Notes: a model not told the origin generated them from the sequence alone. 47,479 nucleotides of DNA from Cucumibacter marinus DSM 18995 (GCF_000429865.1 NZ_AUCR01000016.1:1-47479); one strand, 5' to 3'; numbered from the stretch's first letter, positions 34,509-43,157 are shown. Translations and numbers: made by a program.

Positions 34509-36371
34509 TCAGCTCCCCAGTCCTTCGGCGAGATTGGTCTTGGTGATTTTCTGTGCGGCGAGCGTGCCGAAATAGGCGATCGCGGCGATGATCAGCACGA
34601 CGGCGTTTGCGGCCTGGGTGTAGTTGTAGTCGATCAGGCGCAGCGAATAGGTGGTCAGCACATCGGTGCTGGGCACGGCGAGGATGACGAACAGGCTCAG
34701 CCCGCGAATGCCGGAGATGAAGGGCAGCAAGACGCCGGCGACCAACGCCCCCTTCTGGATCGGGATGACCACGGAGATCATCCGGCGGAACCAGCCTGCC
34801 CCCGCAATCTGGGCGGCCTCCTCGGGGTCCTTGCCCAATTGCATCATGGCCGAGATCCCGGCCCGCGACGCATAGGGCATCTGGTCGGCCATCAGGGCCA
34901 GCAGCAGGATGAAGGCCGTGCCGTAAAGTGCCGGAACGGGGCCGCGCGGCACAGCGAAGAGTGACAGATAGGCGGCCGCAAAGGCGATGCCCGGCACGAG
35001 ATAGGGGAAGAAGGTGACCTGGCGCAGGAAAGTGCCCACCGAAAGGACCGGCGACCGTACCACCACATAGCCGACCAGCAGACCCAGCAGGCCAGAGCAC
35101 ATAGACGCCGTGCCCACGATCCAGAGCGTATTCCAGGTCGCTTGCCAGAGTTCGGGCGCCAGCAGAATGCCGGTGCGCAGTGCAACGGTGTCGAGCCCGG
35201 TGCCGATCCAGTAATCGAGCGTGAAGTTGGACAGCGCGAAATTGCCGGGCACCTGCATCAGGGTCGACAGCACCAGCGTGGTCAAAGGCAGGCCGACGCT
35301 GAACAGGAACATGAACGCCGCAAAGCCGGTTGCCGGCCAGCGCAGGATACCGAGTTCGGAACGCCGGTTCATGGCGCCCTTGCCGCCGACGGTGACGAAT
35401 TTGCGGGCCTCGCGCACCAGCCGCGCATCGATCAAGAGCGACAGAATGCCGATCAGCATGATCGCTCCTGCCAGCACCGCAGCAACGCCGGTCTGACGGG
35501 AGGAAATGCTGCGATAGAGCGAGGTGGCCAGCACGTCGTATTTGACCGGCAGACCGAGCACATAGGCGACGCCGAACTCGCCAAGACATTTGGCGAAGAT
35601 CAGCACCGTCGCCGACATCAGCGAGGGCAGCATGAGCGGCAGGATGATCTGCCTGGCCACGACATGCGGGCGTGCACCGAGAATGCGGGCGGAATCCTCG
35701 AGCTGGGAGTCGAACCGGCGCAGCGCATTGCCGAAAAGCAGGATCACGAAGGGGGTGTAATGCAGCGCCAGGATGATAGTGATCGGCACCTGGCCATAAG
35801 CCATCCAGTCCGGCGGGGTGATCCCCATGGCCTCGAGCCAGCCCTGCTGGCCGCCGACCGTGCGGTTCTTGAACAGTGTGGTCCATGCCAGCGCGAAGGT
35901 CCAGGATGGCAGCATGTAGGGCACGATCAGGGCCGTGGCGAACCAGCGCCGGCCGAACATGTCGGTGCGGCTCAACAGCCATGCGAGAGTGCCGCCGATC
36001 AGCAGCGAGATGGTGATCACGCCGAAAGCGACCGACAGGGTGTGGGTGAGCGGCGCCCAGAACAGGTCCTGCGCGACGGGCGAAGTGAGAGTGCGCAGGA
36101 TGTAATAGGCGGTCAGGGATCCCCTCTCGCCACCGGCACGGCGGGCGTCGCCGAACTGGACCTGCACAGCGTCCCCCAGCAGGGTGACGATCGGGACGAT
36201 GATCAGATAGGCGAACAGCGCGACCATGAGCAGGCCGATAATGGCCGTCGGCTCGCGCCATTTGGTGGCCAGGGCATAGCGCCACCGCGCCATGCGGTCG
36301 GGCTCCCGCTTGGTTCCGGCGCCCTTATCGGCATGCCGGGTCGCTGAGGTTTGCTGATCCGCAGCGCTCAT
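34509..36371 (-). CDS. Fused ABC permease, AfuB/FbpB type
   Basis: A 620-residue membrane protein with two BPD_transp_1 domains in one chain, the form usual for AfuB/FbpB permeases. The coupling loops are DSARILGARPHVVARQIILP in the first half and EEAAQIAGAGWFRRMISVVIP in the second. The N-terminus is a charged cytoplasmic stretch (about 40 residues). ATG 36371 is taken as the start, while a GTG at 36389 is in frame too. It is the first gene of the operon and lies downstream of a strong LacI-type operator. Long out-of-frame open readings on both strands here are shadows of this gene. Confidence 0.93.
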   Translation of the reverse strand: MSAADQQTSATRHADKGAGTKREPDRMARWRYALATKWREPTAIIGLLMVALFAYLIIVPIVTLLGDAVQVQFGDARRAGGERGSLTAYYILRTLTSPVAQDLFWAPLTHTLSVAFGVITISLLIGGTLAWLLSRTDMFGRRWFATALIVPYMLPSWTFALAWTTLFKNRTVGGQQGWLEAMGITPPDWMAYGQVPITIILALHYTPFVILLFGNALRRFDSQLEDSARILGARPHVVARQIILPLMLPSLMSATVLIFAKCLGEFGVAYVLGLPVKYDVLATSLYRSISSRQTGVAAVLAGAIMLIGILSLLIDARLVREARKFVTVGGKGAMNRRSELGILRWPATGFAAFMFLFSVGLPLTTLVLSTLMQVPGNFALSNFTLDYWIGTGLDTVALRTGILLAPELWQATWNTLWIVGTASMCSGLLGLLVGYVVVRSPVLSVGTFLRQVTFFPYLVPGIAFAAAYLSLFAVPRGPVPALYGTAFILLLALMADQMPYASRAGISAMMQLGKDPEEAAQIAGAGWFRRMISVVIPIQKGALVAGVLLPFISGIRGLSLFVILAVPSTDVLTTYSLRLIDYNYTQAANAVVLIIAAIAYFGTLAAQKITKTNLAEGLGS

Positions 36372-36710
36372 ATGCAGACCACCGAACACAAGTCTCTGCC
36401 GAGACCCGTCACTTCATTGCGCCTTGCAGACAAAGGCCAACTCCTCCCCTCGCCATGCCAATGCATGAACCGTCACGGCTTTGCGCCGCCTTTTCCTCAT
36501 CTTCATGGGGCATTCCGGCAAAGTCAATCATTTTTTGCACAGCTGTGCAAAATTGATTGGCCTACATATAATGCTGTTTTTTCAGCTTTATTTACCCTAT
36601 CTCGCATTCTCGCGCGATGATCGCATCGATCATTGTTGGTATTGATGGATAGCTGTGCAGGTACCAGCAGGCCATCCAGCCTTGCGGTCAATGACGGCCA
36701 TACGCGGAAT
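36372..36710. other. 339-nt intergenic region with importer promoter and LacI operators
   Basis: This gap lies between the importer operon start and the C-terminus of the LysR gene. It holds a perfect TGCACAGCTGTGCA site, an A/T-rich zone with TATAAT (36567-36572, plus strand) and a half-site AGCTGTGCAG (36651-36660). No open frame with a good start and codon pattern is seen. It is more A/T-rich than the coding sequence around it. Confidence 0.6.
36533..36552. promoter_or_regulatory. LacI-type operator of the importer operon
   Basis: The 14-mer TGCACAGCTGTGCA (36536-36549) is flanked by TTT and AAA, so the perfect palindrome is 20 bp long. CAATCA (36525-36530) and TGATTG (36554-36559) extend it to a near palindrome of 35 bp with one extra base on the left. 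It is about 162 nt upstream of the permease start. Its exact identity to the site at 29084-29097 ties both gene sets to one regulator. Confidence 0.8.
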
Positions 36711-37595
36711 TCAAAGCGCGCTCAGCGCGGCCTGAACATGATCGACAAATGCGCGGGCATTCGTCAGGGCCGTCCGGCGCTCGGTATAGAGCGCATGAAC
36801 CGCCACATCGGGAATGCACCATTCGGGTACCGCCACAGTGAGCGCCCCCGCATCAAGAGCCTCGTGGATCGCGAATTCGGGCAGAACGGCGTAACCGGTG
36901 CCCTCGGCAAGCATGGTGCGGATCAACGCGGCATTGTTGACCACGATCTGCGCTTTCGGGTCGGCGGTGAATTGGCGTCCGCCCGGGCCGATGAGGCCCA
37001 GCCGGGGCGGTGTGGCAGGGGACCGCAGCCAGGTTGACGCCATGAGATCATCCGGCGCGGTGAGATCCCGGGCCAAATCAGCACCGCAGCAAACAACCCC
37101 CCGGGTCGTGAACAACTTGCGCGCCAGCCTGTGATCGTCGCCTGGATCGCCGATCCGCAGGGCCAGGTCGACCCTGGCCGCCACCGGATCGACCACCCGG
37201 TCTTCAAGGTCAATTTCCAGCTCGATCCCGGGATACTGGGCCGCAAAGCCTGACACGATCCTGGCGAATACCGGACTGGCCAGCACTGAAGGCGCCGAGA
37301 CGCGCAGCCGTCCCGCGAGGTTGCGGCGGGTGTCGCGCACGGTGTCGAGGCCCTGATTGAAGGCATTGGCCATGGCCCGCGCATGCGGCAGGAAGGCTTC
37401 GCCGTCCGCGGTCAGGGACAGGCGGCGTGTCGAGCGGAACAGCAATTGCCGCCCGAGCCTGTCTTCCAGGTCCGAAACCATCTGACTGACATAGGGCGGT
37501 GAACGACCCAGGCGGTCGGCCGCGGCGCGGAAACTGCCGGTATCAACGACAGTGGCGAAGGCGAGCGTGGGGCGCAACAAGTCGAGTTCATTCAT
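36711..37595 (-). CDS. LysR family transcriptional regulator
   Basis: A 294-residue LysR regulator with an N-terminal HTH (LAFATVVDTGSFRAAADRLG and PPYVSQMVSDLEDRLGRQLL, about residues 8-60) and a substrate-binding domain from about 90. It is divergent from the periplasmic ABM-like gene at 37691, the usual target arrangement for LysR proteins. The 95-nt gap contains TCGTAATAA and TCGTAAATAA, similar direct repeats that could be half-sites. The effector is unknown. Confidence 0.94.
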   Translation of the reverse strand: MNELDLLRPTLAFATVVDTGSFRAAADRLGRSPPYVSQMVSDLEDRLGRQLLFRSTRRLSLTADGEAFLPHARAMANAFNQGLDTVRDTRRNLAGRLRVSAPSVLASPVFARIVSGFAAQYPGIELEIDLEDRVVDPVAARVDLALRIGDPGDDHRLARKLFTTRGVVCCGADLARDLTAPDDLMASTWLRSPATPPRLGLIGPGGRQFTADPKAQIVVNNAALIRTMLAEGTGYAVLPEFAIHEALDAGALTVAVPEWCIPDVAVHALYTERRTALTNARAFVDHVQAALSAL

Positions 37596-37690
37596 CGTAA
37601 TAACCTATCAGTCTGAATGAACCTTCGTAAATAATTAACACCGGTGCGATCCGGCACAATGTCCCTGCCCCCAAAACGAAAGAGGACACC

Positions 37691-38389
37691 ATGCTGAAAA
37701 CCCTCACTCTTTCCGCCGTTCTGGCGCTGACGGCGGGCTTCGCACTGGCACAGGAAAACAAGATGACCGATCCGATCTACGAGCTCGCAATCCAGGAAGT
37801 GAAACCGGGGATGGAATCCCAATGGGCGCAACGGCGCGCCGCGTTTCTCGGTCTGCTGGGTCAGCGCGACGGGAATGAAGCCGACTGGACCTTTCAGTCG
37901 TTCTTCACCCTCCCCGAGCCGGGGCCGAACCCGGTTTATGTCGGGATTACCCGCTGGTCGCACATGGCCGACTTCGCTGCCGCATCCGAAGCGTTGATGC
38001 CGACTGCCGAGGCGCAAGCCTTTTTCGAGACGGTGAACATGCAGGCCTTTGTGCAGATGTCGCCGGCAGATGGTCAGCCTTTTGTGCTTGAAGACCACAT
38101 CAACACACCTGGCCAGGTGATCGAAGCCGCAGTCAGGCGCGCGCAGCCCGGTCAGGAAGAAGCCTATACGCCCGCGCGCGATGCCTTCTTCGCCCGCGTT
38201 GCCGAACAACCCGGCTATATCTTCCACCGCGAATTCATCACTGCTGACGGATGGCAGGCCGTGTTGATCGGTTGGGATGACCAGCCCTCCTTCATGGCGG
38301 CGCTCCAGGCTTTGTCCCAGATGGCTGAAATGGGCGCCTTCTTCGAGCTTGCGGACGTCATGGCGTATCAGGCCGCACTGGTCGAATAA
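37691..38389 (+). CDS. Periplasmic protein with two ABM-like domains
   Basis: A 232-residue protein with a Sec signal peptide (MLKTLTLSAVLALTAGFALA, cleavage near ALA-QE). After it come two similar ferredoxin-like alpha/beta units: IYELAIQEVKPGMESQWAQRR to about residue 115, and VIEAAVRRAQPGQEEAYTPAR to the end. Both resemble the antibiotic biosynthesis monooxygenase (dimeric alpha/beta barrel) family, as an internal duplication. An export signal on such a fold is unusual. A GAGG ribosome binding site precedes the start. It is probably controlled by the divergent LysR. No catalytic function can be assigned. Confidence 0.82.
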   Translation: MLKTLTLSAVLALTAGFALAQENKMTDPIYELAIQEVKPGMESQWAQRRAAFLGLLGQRDGNEADWTFQSFFTLPEPGPNPVYVGITRWSHMADFAAASEALMPTAEAQAFFETVNMQAFVQMSPADGQPFVLEDHINTPGQVIEAAVRRAQPGQEEAYTPARDAFFARVAEQPGYIFHREFITADGWQAVLIGWDDQPSFMAALQALSQMAEMGAFFELADVMAYQAALVE

Positions 38390-38397
38390 TCACAGCT

Positions 38398-38424
38398 GTC
38401 GGGCGGGTCGACGGCCCGCCCGAC
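38398..38424. terminator. Hairpin between convergent genes
   Basis: GTCGGGCGGG (38398-38407) and CCCGCCCGAC (38415-38424) form a perfect 10-bp GC stem with a 7-nt loop in the 71-nt gap between the converging ABM-like and GH66 genes. There is no T-run on either side, so termination, if any, may need Rho or work as a bidirectional barrier. Confidence 0.5.
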
Positions 38425-38460
38425 TCCCGACCTGTATTCACCGATGTGCCGTGCAATGGC

Positions 38461-40044
38461 CTAATCCCGGATCAGGATCACCATCCAGGTCTGCAAGGGT
38501 GGGAGTTTGGCCGACGCCCGGGCGCCGCTGATTTCGACATCGATTTCGATCAGCCTCCCCTCGGCATCCGGATCGGCCACGCTGATGCGGGGCGGGTTTG
38601 GCCCGGCGCACCGATAGTCCAGCACCCCTCCGGCCAATTGTGTCACCGTCTGGCGGGCCGCATCCCAGAGCGTATCCGCCTGATCGGCGAGGTTGATGAG
38701 ATGCACCACCAGACCTTCCGGTGTGCGCGTGATGCGCCGCCACACATGGCCAGCCATCGGGTCACCGGACACTGCCGCATCAGGAAATTTCACCTCGAGA
38801 TCGCCATTGTATTCGCCCGCATGGCTGTTGGTGACATCCGTGATTGCACGCGGCATCAGCAAGGCGTCATGGGCGACGAGGAAGTCGTACCAGCGTTTGA
38901 GGAGGGCCTCGGTCGAGGGGGCCATGACATGGTTTCGGACATAGTAGGGATCGACCAGCAGCCGGTCCGCCTCCCCGGCCAGAAGCTGGGTGGCGCCATG
39001 CGAGAACAAGGTCGCCATGGTCAGCGCCGTGGCCGTGTCCGCCGCTTCAGCCGGCGCGGTGTCATAGACATGCTGATAGGCGGCGATGACCACGGGCTTT
39101 TGCGGATCGAACGACCGGGCACGCTCAACCGTGCGGGCGAGGTCGCCCAGTGCCAATTGCGGTTCCCAGACTTCGATATAGATCGCGTCCTGTGGCGTGG
39201 CCGCGGTCGCCCGCGTCGGGAAATCATTCACATTGTTGAAGACCAGACGGGCGGCGGGCAGCTTTTCGCGCACGGCGGCGATCATGGTGCAAAAGGATTC
39301 AGTCACATCGATCACGGCACCGTCCTCGCGAACGGCGCGTTTCGGGTAGCCATACTGGTCGAGATGGAAGCCGTCGAAGCCGAGTTCATGGGCGGCCGCC
39401 AGGTCGGCGCCGAAATGCTCCAACCAGGCCGGCGCCGCCGGATCGAGGATGAACAGGAAGTCACCAAGCCCGTAGAACTCGCCTGCCGCGTTCTTCAGCC
39501 CCAGCGTCTGCCATTGCGGCCATTCATCGGGTCCTGCCGCGTAGACCGCCGCATAGCCCAGAGCCCGCGCGCCGGCCTCGCCCACCGCAGAGATCAGGGC
39601 GCGTACCGTGGCCAGGGATATCGGCTGGTCAAGGGCGTCGCGATAATCCTCGCCACCACCCAACAAATCGGCATGGCGATAAGCCCAGTCATAGAACTGG
39701 ATATCCGTGAGGTGCAGGCGCCGGACCAGATCGGCAACGCCGGCACAGTCCTTGTTCGGCGCATAAGAAGCGACGAAACCATAGCGCATCCGGTCCGCAT
39801 CTTCACCGACCGCCAGCGCGGTGCGCAGCGTCGTGCCACCGGTATCGAGCTCAACCGCATAGCCACCCGGTTCGAGGCCGGGAATCCGGATGGTCCCTCC
39901 ACCTTCATGGTCTTGCGTGTGAACGGTCTCGCCCAGCAGCGTCACGCGCACCGTTCCGGGCGCACCTTCACCCCGGACTTCAACAATGATGGGAGTGTGC
40001 GCCGCGTTGACCGCACGCGCAGGCAAAAGTTCGGGTTTCGGCAT
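38461..40044 (-). CDS. GH66 family glycosidase (dextranase/cycloisomaltooligosaccharide type), cytoplasmic
   Basis: A 527-residue glycoside hydrolase family 66-like enzyme. An Ig-like N-terminal domain (about 1-85) precedes a TIM barrel. GFDGFHLDQYGYPKRA puts the likely nucleophile at Asp229, and IYIEVWEPQ puts the likely acid/base at Glu291; a C-terminal beta domain follows. GH66 enzymes hydrolyse alpha-1,6-glucan (dextran) or make and open cyclic isomaltooligosaccharides. Those studied are mostly secreted, but this one begins MPKPELLPARAV with no signal peptide. ATG 40044 lies 6 nt after an AAGGG site; ATG 40050 is the alternative. It ends a transporter operon, so it probably acts on imported linear or cyclic alpha-1,6-glucosides. 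Confidence 0.85.
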   Translation of the reverse strand: MPKPELLPARAVNAAHTPIIVEVRGEGAPGTVRVTLLGETVHTQDHEGGGTIRIPGLEPGGYAVELDTGGTTLRTALAVGEDADRMRYGFVASYAPNKDCAGVADLVRRLHLTDIQFYDWAYRHADLLGGGEDYRDALDQPISLATVRALISAVGEAGARALGYAAVYAAGPDEWPQWQTLGLKNAAGEFYGLGDFLFILDPAAPAWLEHFGADLAAAHELGFDGFHLDQYGYPKRAVREDGAVIDVTESFCTMIAAVREKLPAARLVFNNVNDFPTRATAATPQDAIYIEVWEPQLALGDLARTVERARSFDPQKPVVIAAYQHVYDTAPAEAADTATALTMATLFSHGATQLLAGEADRLLVDPYYVRNHVMAPSTEALLKRWYDFLVAHDALLMPRAITDVTNSHAGEYNGDLEVKFPDAAVSGDPMAGHVWRRITRTPEGLVVHLINLADQADTLWDAARQTVTQLAGGVLDYRCAGPNPPRISVADPDAEGRLIEIDVEISGARASAKLPPLQTWMVILIRD

Positions 40045-40046
40045 GG

Positions 40047-40886
40047 TCATCCCTTGACGGCCCCGGCGGTGAGGCCCTGAACGAAGTAGCGCTGGAACAG
40101 CAGGAAAACGGTGACGACAGGCACGACGGCAATCATCGAGGCGGCGAAGACCAGCCCCCATTGGGTGCCCCGCGGCCCGTGCAGCAGTTGGATCGCGATC
40201 GGCAGGGTCATGTTTTCCGGGGTGGAAATGATGGTCAGTGCCCAGGCGAACTCATCCCAGCAAGCGAGAAAGGTGAAGATCGTCGCGGTGGCCAATGCCG
40301 GCCTTGCCAGCGGCAGGAACAAATCCCAATAGCGCCGCCAGGCATTGGCGCCATCGACCTGCATGGCCTGGTCGAGCTCTTCGGGGATCGCCTCGAAGAA
40401 GCCGCGCAACAAGAAGGTGTTGAGCGCAAGTGAGCCGGCCACATAGAAGACGATCAGGCCAACAAGGCTGTCGAGAAGGCTCAGATATTTCGCGAGGATG
40501 AACTGCGGAATGATCAGCATCATGGCCGGCACCATCAGACCCAGCAGGAGGATACGGAACATCAATTCGCGCCCGGGAAACCGGAAGCGCGCGAACCCGA
40601 ACGCCATCATCGAGCTGAGCAGAACAGACAGCGCCGTGGCGGTGACCGCGACGATGAGTGAGTTGAAAAAATAGCGGCCGAAATCGAGCCCGAGTATGTG
40701 CTCGTAGTTCGACAAGGTCGCCGGGTCCGGAATGAACTGGGGCGGCACCGTCAGCACGAAGGCCTGCGGCTTGAAGCTCGTCGAAACCATATAGAGGAAC
40801 GGCGTCACCATGATGCTGGCGCCGACGATCAGCGCGACGAGGCGCAGGGCGGTTCCGGGTGACACGAAAGCGGTGCGTTCGCTCAT
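40047..40886 (-). CDS. Carbohydrate ABC transporter permease, MalG type
   Basis: A 279-residue inner-membrane permease with a first segment LRLVALIVGASIMVTPFLYM, coupling loop DQAMQVDGANAWRRYWDLFLP and the C-terminal FVQGLTAGAVKG typical of MalG-like proteins. It overlaps the partner permease by 4 nt and is followed at once by the GH66 gene. No ATPase is encoded in this operon. One of the MalK-type ATPases in the window (5303-6397) or elsewhere must serve it. Confidence 0.94.
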   Translation of the reverse strand: MSERTAFVSPGTALRLVALIVGASIMVTPFLYMVSTSFKPQAFVLTVPPQFIPDPATLSNYEHILGLDFGRYFFNSLIVAVTATALSVLLSSMMAFGFARFRFPGRELMFRILLLGLMVPAMMLIIPQFILAKYLSLLDSLVGLIVFYVAGSLALNTFLLRGFFEAIPEELDQAMQVDGANAWRRYWDLFLPLARPALATATIFTFLACWDEFAWALTIISTPENMTLPIAIQLLHGPRGTQWGLVFAASMIAVVPVVTVFLLFQRYFVQGLTAGAVKG

Positions 40887-41836
40887 TTTTCGCCTCCGTC
40901 CCGGTTTCCGAAGAACTTCAGTTGCAGAACGGAAAGCACGAAGACAAGCACGGTCAGCAGCACCGCGATGGCGCTGCCATATCCGAAATCAAGGTATTCG
41001 AAGGCCTGCTTGTACATGTAGGTGAGCACCACTTCGGTGGCGCCGCCCGGCCCACCGCCGGTCATCACCAGCACCGAGGTGAAGACGTTGAAGCCGCCGA
41101 TCACCAGCATGACCGCGACAAAGATCACGGCCGCCCAGATCGCCGGAAGGGTGACGCTGAGGAAACGCTGCCAGCGATTGGCGCCATCGAGAATGGCAGC
41201 CTCCTCGAGGTCGCGCGGCACGCCCTGCAATGCAGCGAGGAAGATCATCATCGACCAGCCGATCCCCTTCCAGATGCCAAGCGCACAGATCGCCACCATG
41301 GCGGTCCAGCGGCTCGAGAGCCAGGAGGTTTCGCCGTCGGAAAGATGCAGGAAATCGCCGAGCGTGTAGTTGATCAGCCCTTCATCGGCGAAGAGATATT
41401 TGAACAGCAGCGAGACAACGACCCAGCTGGTGACGACAGGCAGATAGAACAGGACCCGGAACAGGGGCTGGGCCGGCCCCTTCTTGACCAGGAGCATGGC
41501 CACCATCAGGCCGAGCGCGATTTGCGGCGGGACGGTGAAGAGCATGTAGACGCCGGAGTTGACGAGGCTGTGCCAGAAGCGGGGGTCGGCCAAGGCCCGC
41601 TGGTAATTCTCAAGACCGACAAAATCGCTGACCGCCCCGGCAATGATCTTCCAGTCGTAGAAGCTGACCTGGAACGCCTGCACCAGCGGATACAGGATCG
41701 CCAGCGTGAACAGCAGAAAACCCGGCGCAATGAAGAGGTATGGCGTCAGGCCCGACATCAGCCGCGCCCGATTTGGCCGGGCGGCCGCCTTGCTCATACC
41801 GTAGGGCACGGTTCGAGATGCGGTCGCCCGGTTCAT
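40883..41836 (-). CDS. Carbohydrate ABC transporter permease, MalF type
   Basis: A 317-residue permease with a basic N-terminal tail and first segment PYLFIAPGFLLFTLAILYPL. The coupling loop is EAAILDGANRWQRFLSVTLP, and GGGPGGATEVVLTYMYKQAF near the end is typical of MalF-like permeases. The start at 41836 was chosen because it lies 1 nt after the binding-protein stop; upstream in-frame codons fall inside that gene. Confidence 0.94.
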   Translation of the reverse strand: MNRATASRTVPYGMSKAAARPNRARLMSGLTPYLFIAPGFLLFTLAILYPLVQAFQVSFYDWKIIAGAVSDFVGLENYQRALADPRFWHSLVNSGVYMLFTVPPQIALGLMVAMLLVKKGPAQPLFRVLFYLPVVTSWVVVSLLFKYLFADEGLINYTLGDFLHLSDGETSWLSSRWTAMVAICALGIWKGIGWSMMIFLAALQGVPRDLEEAAILDGANRWQRFLSVTLPAIWAAVIFVAVMLVIGGFNVFTSVLVMTGGGPGGATEVVLTYMYKQAFEYLDFGYGSAIAVLLTVLVFVLSVLQLKFFGNRDGGEK

Positions 41837-41837
41837 G

Positions 41838-43097
41838 TCAGTTCCGCGCCAGAAGCTGGTCGATCTGGGCAGCAGCGTCGGACAAGGCATCCTTGACCGA
41901 GACGTCGCCCTGGAAGGCCGGCGTCAACGCACCCGAGATGATGGCATCAACCTGCGAAGCCTGCGGGATGGCCAGCCGGGAGCGTGCGGTCTTCAGCTGA
42001 TCGGAGAACATCGCGAAATAGGGATCGTTATCGTTCTGCGCGTCGGCATAGGCCGGGATCACGGTCATGTTGCCGCTCTTGGCCATTTCGAGCTGGAACA
42101 TTTCGGTCTGGGTGAAGCGGATGAACTCAAGGGCTGCATCCTTGTGTTCCGAGGACGACGTGAGAACGATGTTCTGGCCGCCGACAACGCTGACCGAACC
42201 ACCCTCGCCTGCCGGCACCGGCGCGTAGATCGGTTCAAAGTCCGGATACTGACCGGCCCAGATCGCCTTCATCCACGGTCCATCGAGAATGTTGGCATAG
42301 CGGCCTGTCGGCAAACCGTCCGAGGTGCTGGTGGCACCCTGGTTGCCGATGATGAGATTTGGGATCTGCCCCGCCTGATAGAGGTCCACGAGCATCTGGA
42401 TCGCCGCGACACTTTCGTCGCTGTCGAGATAGCCGGTCGCCACGGTGAGATCGGGGTCGGTCACCGCGCCGCCACCGGACCAGATCCAGGGGAAAACGTT
42501 CCAGCTCCCCAGACCCGAATCGGCGAAGACGGCCATATCGGTGTCGCCGAGCGCGTCCGCCATGGCCTTCAGTTCCTCGAAGGTGGCCGGGGGTTCGCTC
42601 ATGCCGGCCGCATCGAGCGCCGCCTGGCTGGTGACGAGGACGCGCGTATTCGTATCCAGCGGAAGGCCGTAATACTCGCCTTCATGCAGGTTGGTGGAGA
42701 GGGAACCGGGATAGGTCTTGTCGGCATACATCTGGAAATCATCCATCAGTTCCGACAAGGACACCAGTACCCCGAGGTCTGCGAATTGCGGCACCCAACC
42801 CAGATCGGCACGGATGAGGTCGGGCAATTCACCGCCGGCTGCGCTGGTGGTGAGTTTCTGCAAAAGGGCATCATAAGGCACATCGACATAGTCGACTGAG
42901 ATGCCCGGATGCTCGGCCTCGAAGGCGGGAATCAGGATCTCGTTGAGGGCGTCCTGCTGCGCAGAATTGCCGCCATTGCCGTAGGACCCCCAGAAAGTCA
43001 GCGTGACATCCTGGGCATTGGCGGTTCCCGCCATCAGCGTCGCGGCCAGCGCGACCAGGGTTGCGGCGCGACGCGCGCCTTTATGCGATTGGGTCAT
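41838..43097 (-). CDS. Extracellular solute-binding protein, family 1 (oligosaccharide)
   Basis: A 419-residue periplasmic binding protein. The start at 43097 has a strong GGAGGAGAG site. A Sec signal peptide (about 28 residues, ALAATLMAGTANA-QD) is followed by VTLTFWGSYGNGGNSAQQDALNE, the usual first strand and helix; LPDLIRADLGWVPQFADLGV and GRYANILDGPWMKAIW are further family marks. With the GH66 and GH13 enzymes around it, isomaltooligosaccharides or cyclic forms are the expected ligands. Confidence 0.94.
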   Translation of the reverse strand: MTQSHKGARRAATLVALAATLMAGTANAQDVTLTFWGSYGNGGNSAQQDALNEILIPAFEAEHPGISVDYVDVPYDALLQKLTTSAAGGELPDLIRADLGWVPQFADLGVLVSLSELMDDFQMYADKTYPGSLSTNLHEGEYYGLPLDTNTRVLVTSQAALDAAGMSEPPATFEELKAMADALGDTDMAVFADSGLGSWNVFPWIWSGGGAVTDPDLTVATGYLDSDESVAAIQMLVDLYQAGQIPNLIIGNQGATSTSDGLPTGRYANILDGPWMKAIWAGQYPDFEPIYAPVPAGEGGSVSVVGGQNIVLTSSSEHKDAALEFIRFTQTEMFQLEMAKSGNMTVIPAYADAQNDNDPYFAMFSDQLKTARSRLAIPQASQVDAIISGALTPAFQGDVSVKDALSDAAAQIDQLLARN

Positions 43098-43134
43098 TCT
43101 CTCCTCCGCTTGAGTGGGTTGATGGCACTTGCCG

Positions 43135-43157
43135 GCCATTTATATATTTTTTATGGC
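43135..43157. promoter_or_regulatory. Inverted repeat over the binding-protein promoter (ROK operator candidate)
   Basis: GCCAT (43135-43139) and ATGGC (43153-43157) are inverted around an A/T-rich centre. The repeat covers the predicted -10 of the minus-strand promoter in the gap between the binding-protein and ROK genes. This is a natural place for a ROK repressor to bind. Confidence 0.45.

Noticed and set aside
34489-36285. Long minus-strand frame of about 598 codons overlapping the fused permease
   Set aside because: It is out of frame with the permease, which carries two recognisable BPD_transp_1 domains and coupling loops. The alternative translation is low-complexity Arg/His/Gly/Ala.
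32177-36371. Importer as an iron(III) transport system
   Set aside because: The family is often labelled this way, but the binding protein lacks a Tyr-Tyr pair, the operon ends in two phosphatases, and a LacI rather than a Fur-type site stands in front.
38391-38400. CACAGCTGTC resembling the LacI-type palindrome
   Set aside because: Only the central CAGCTG-like core matches. The outer TGC/GCA bases are missing, and the site lies directly after a stop codon between convergent genes.
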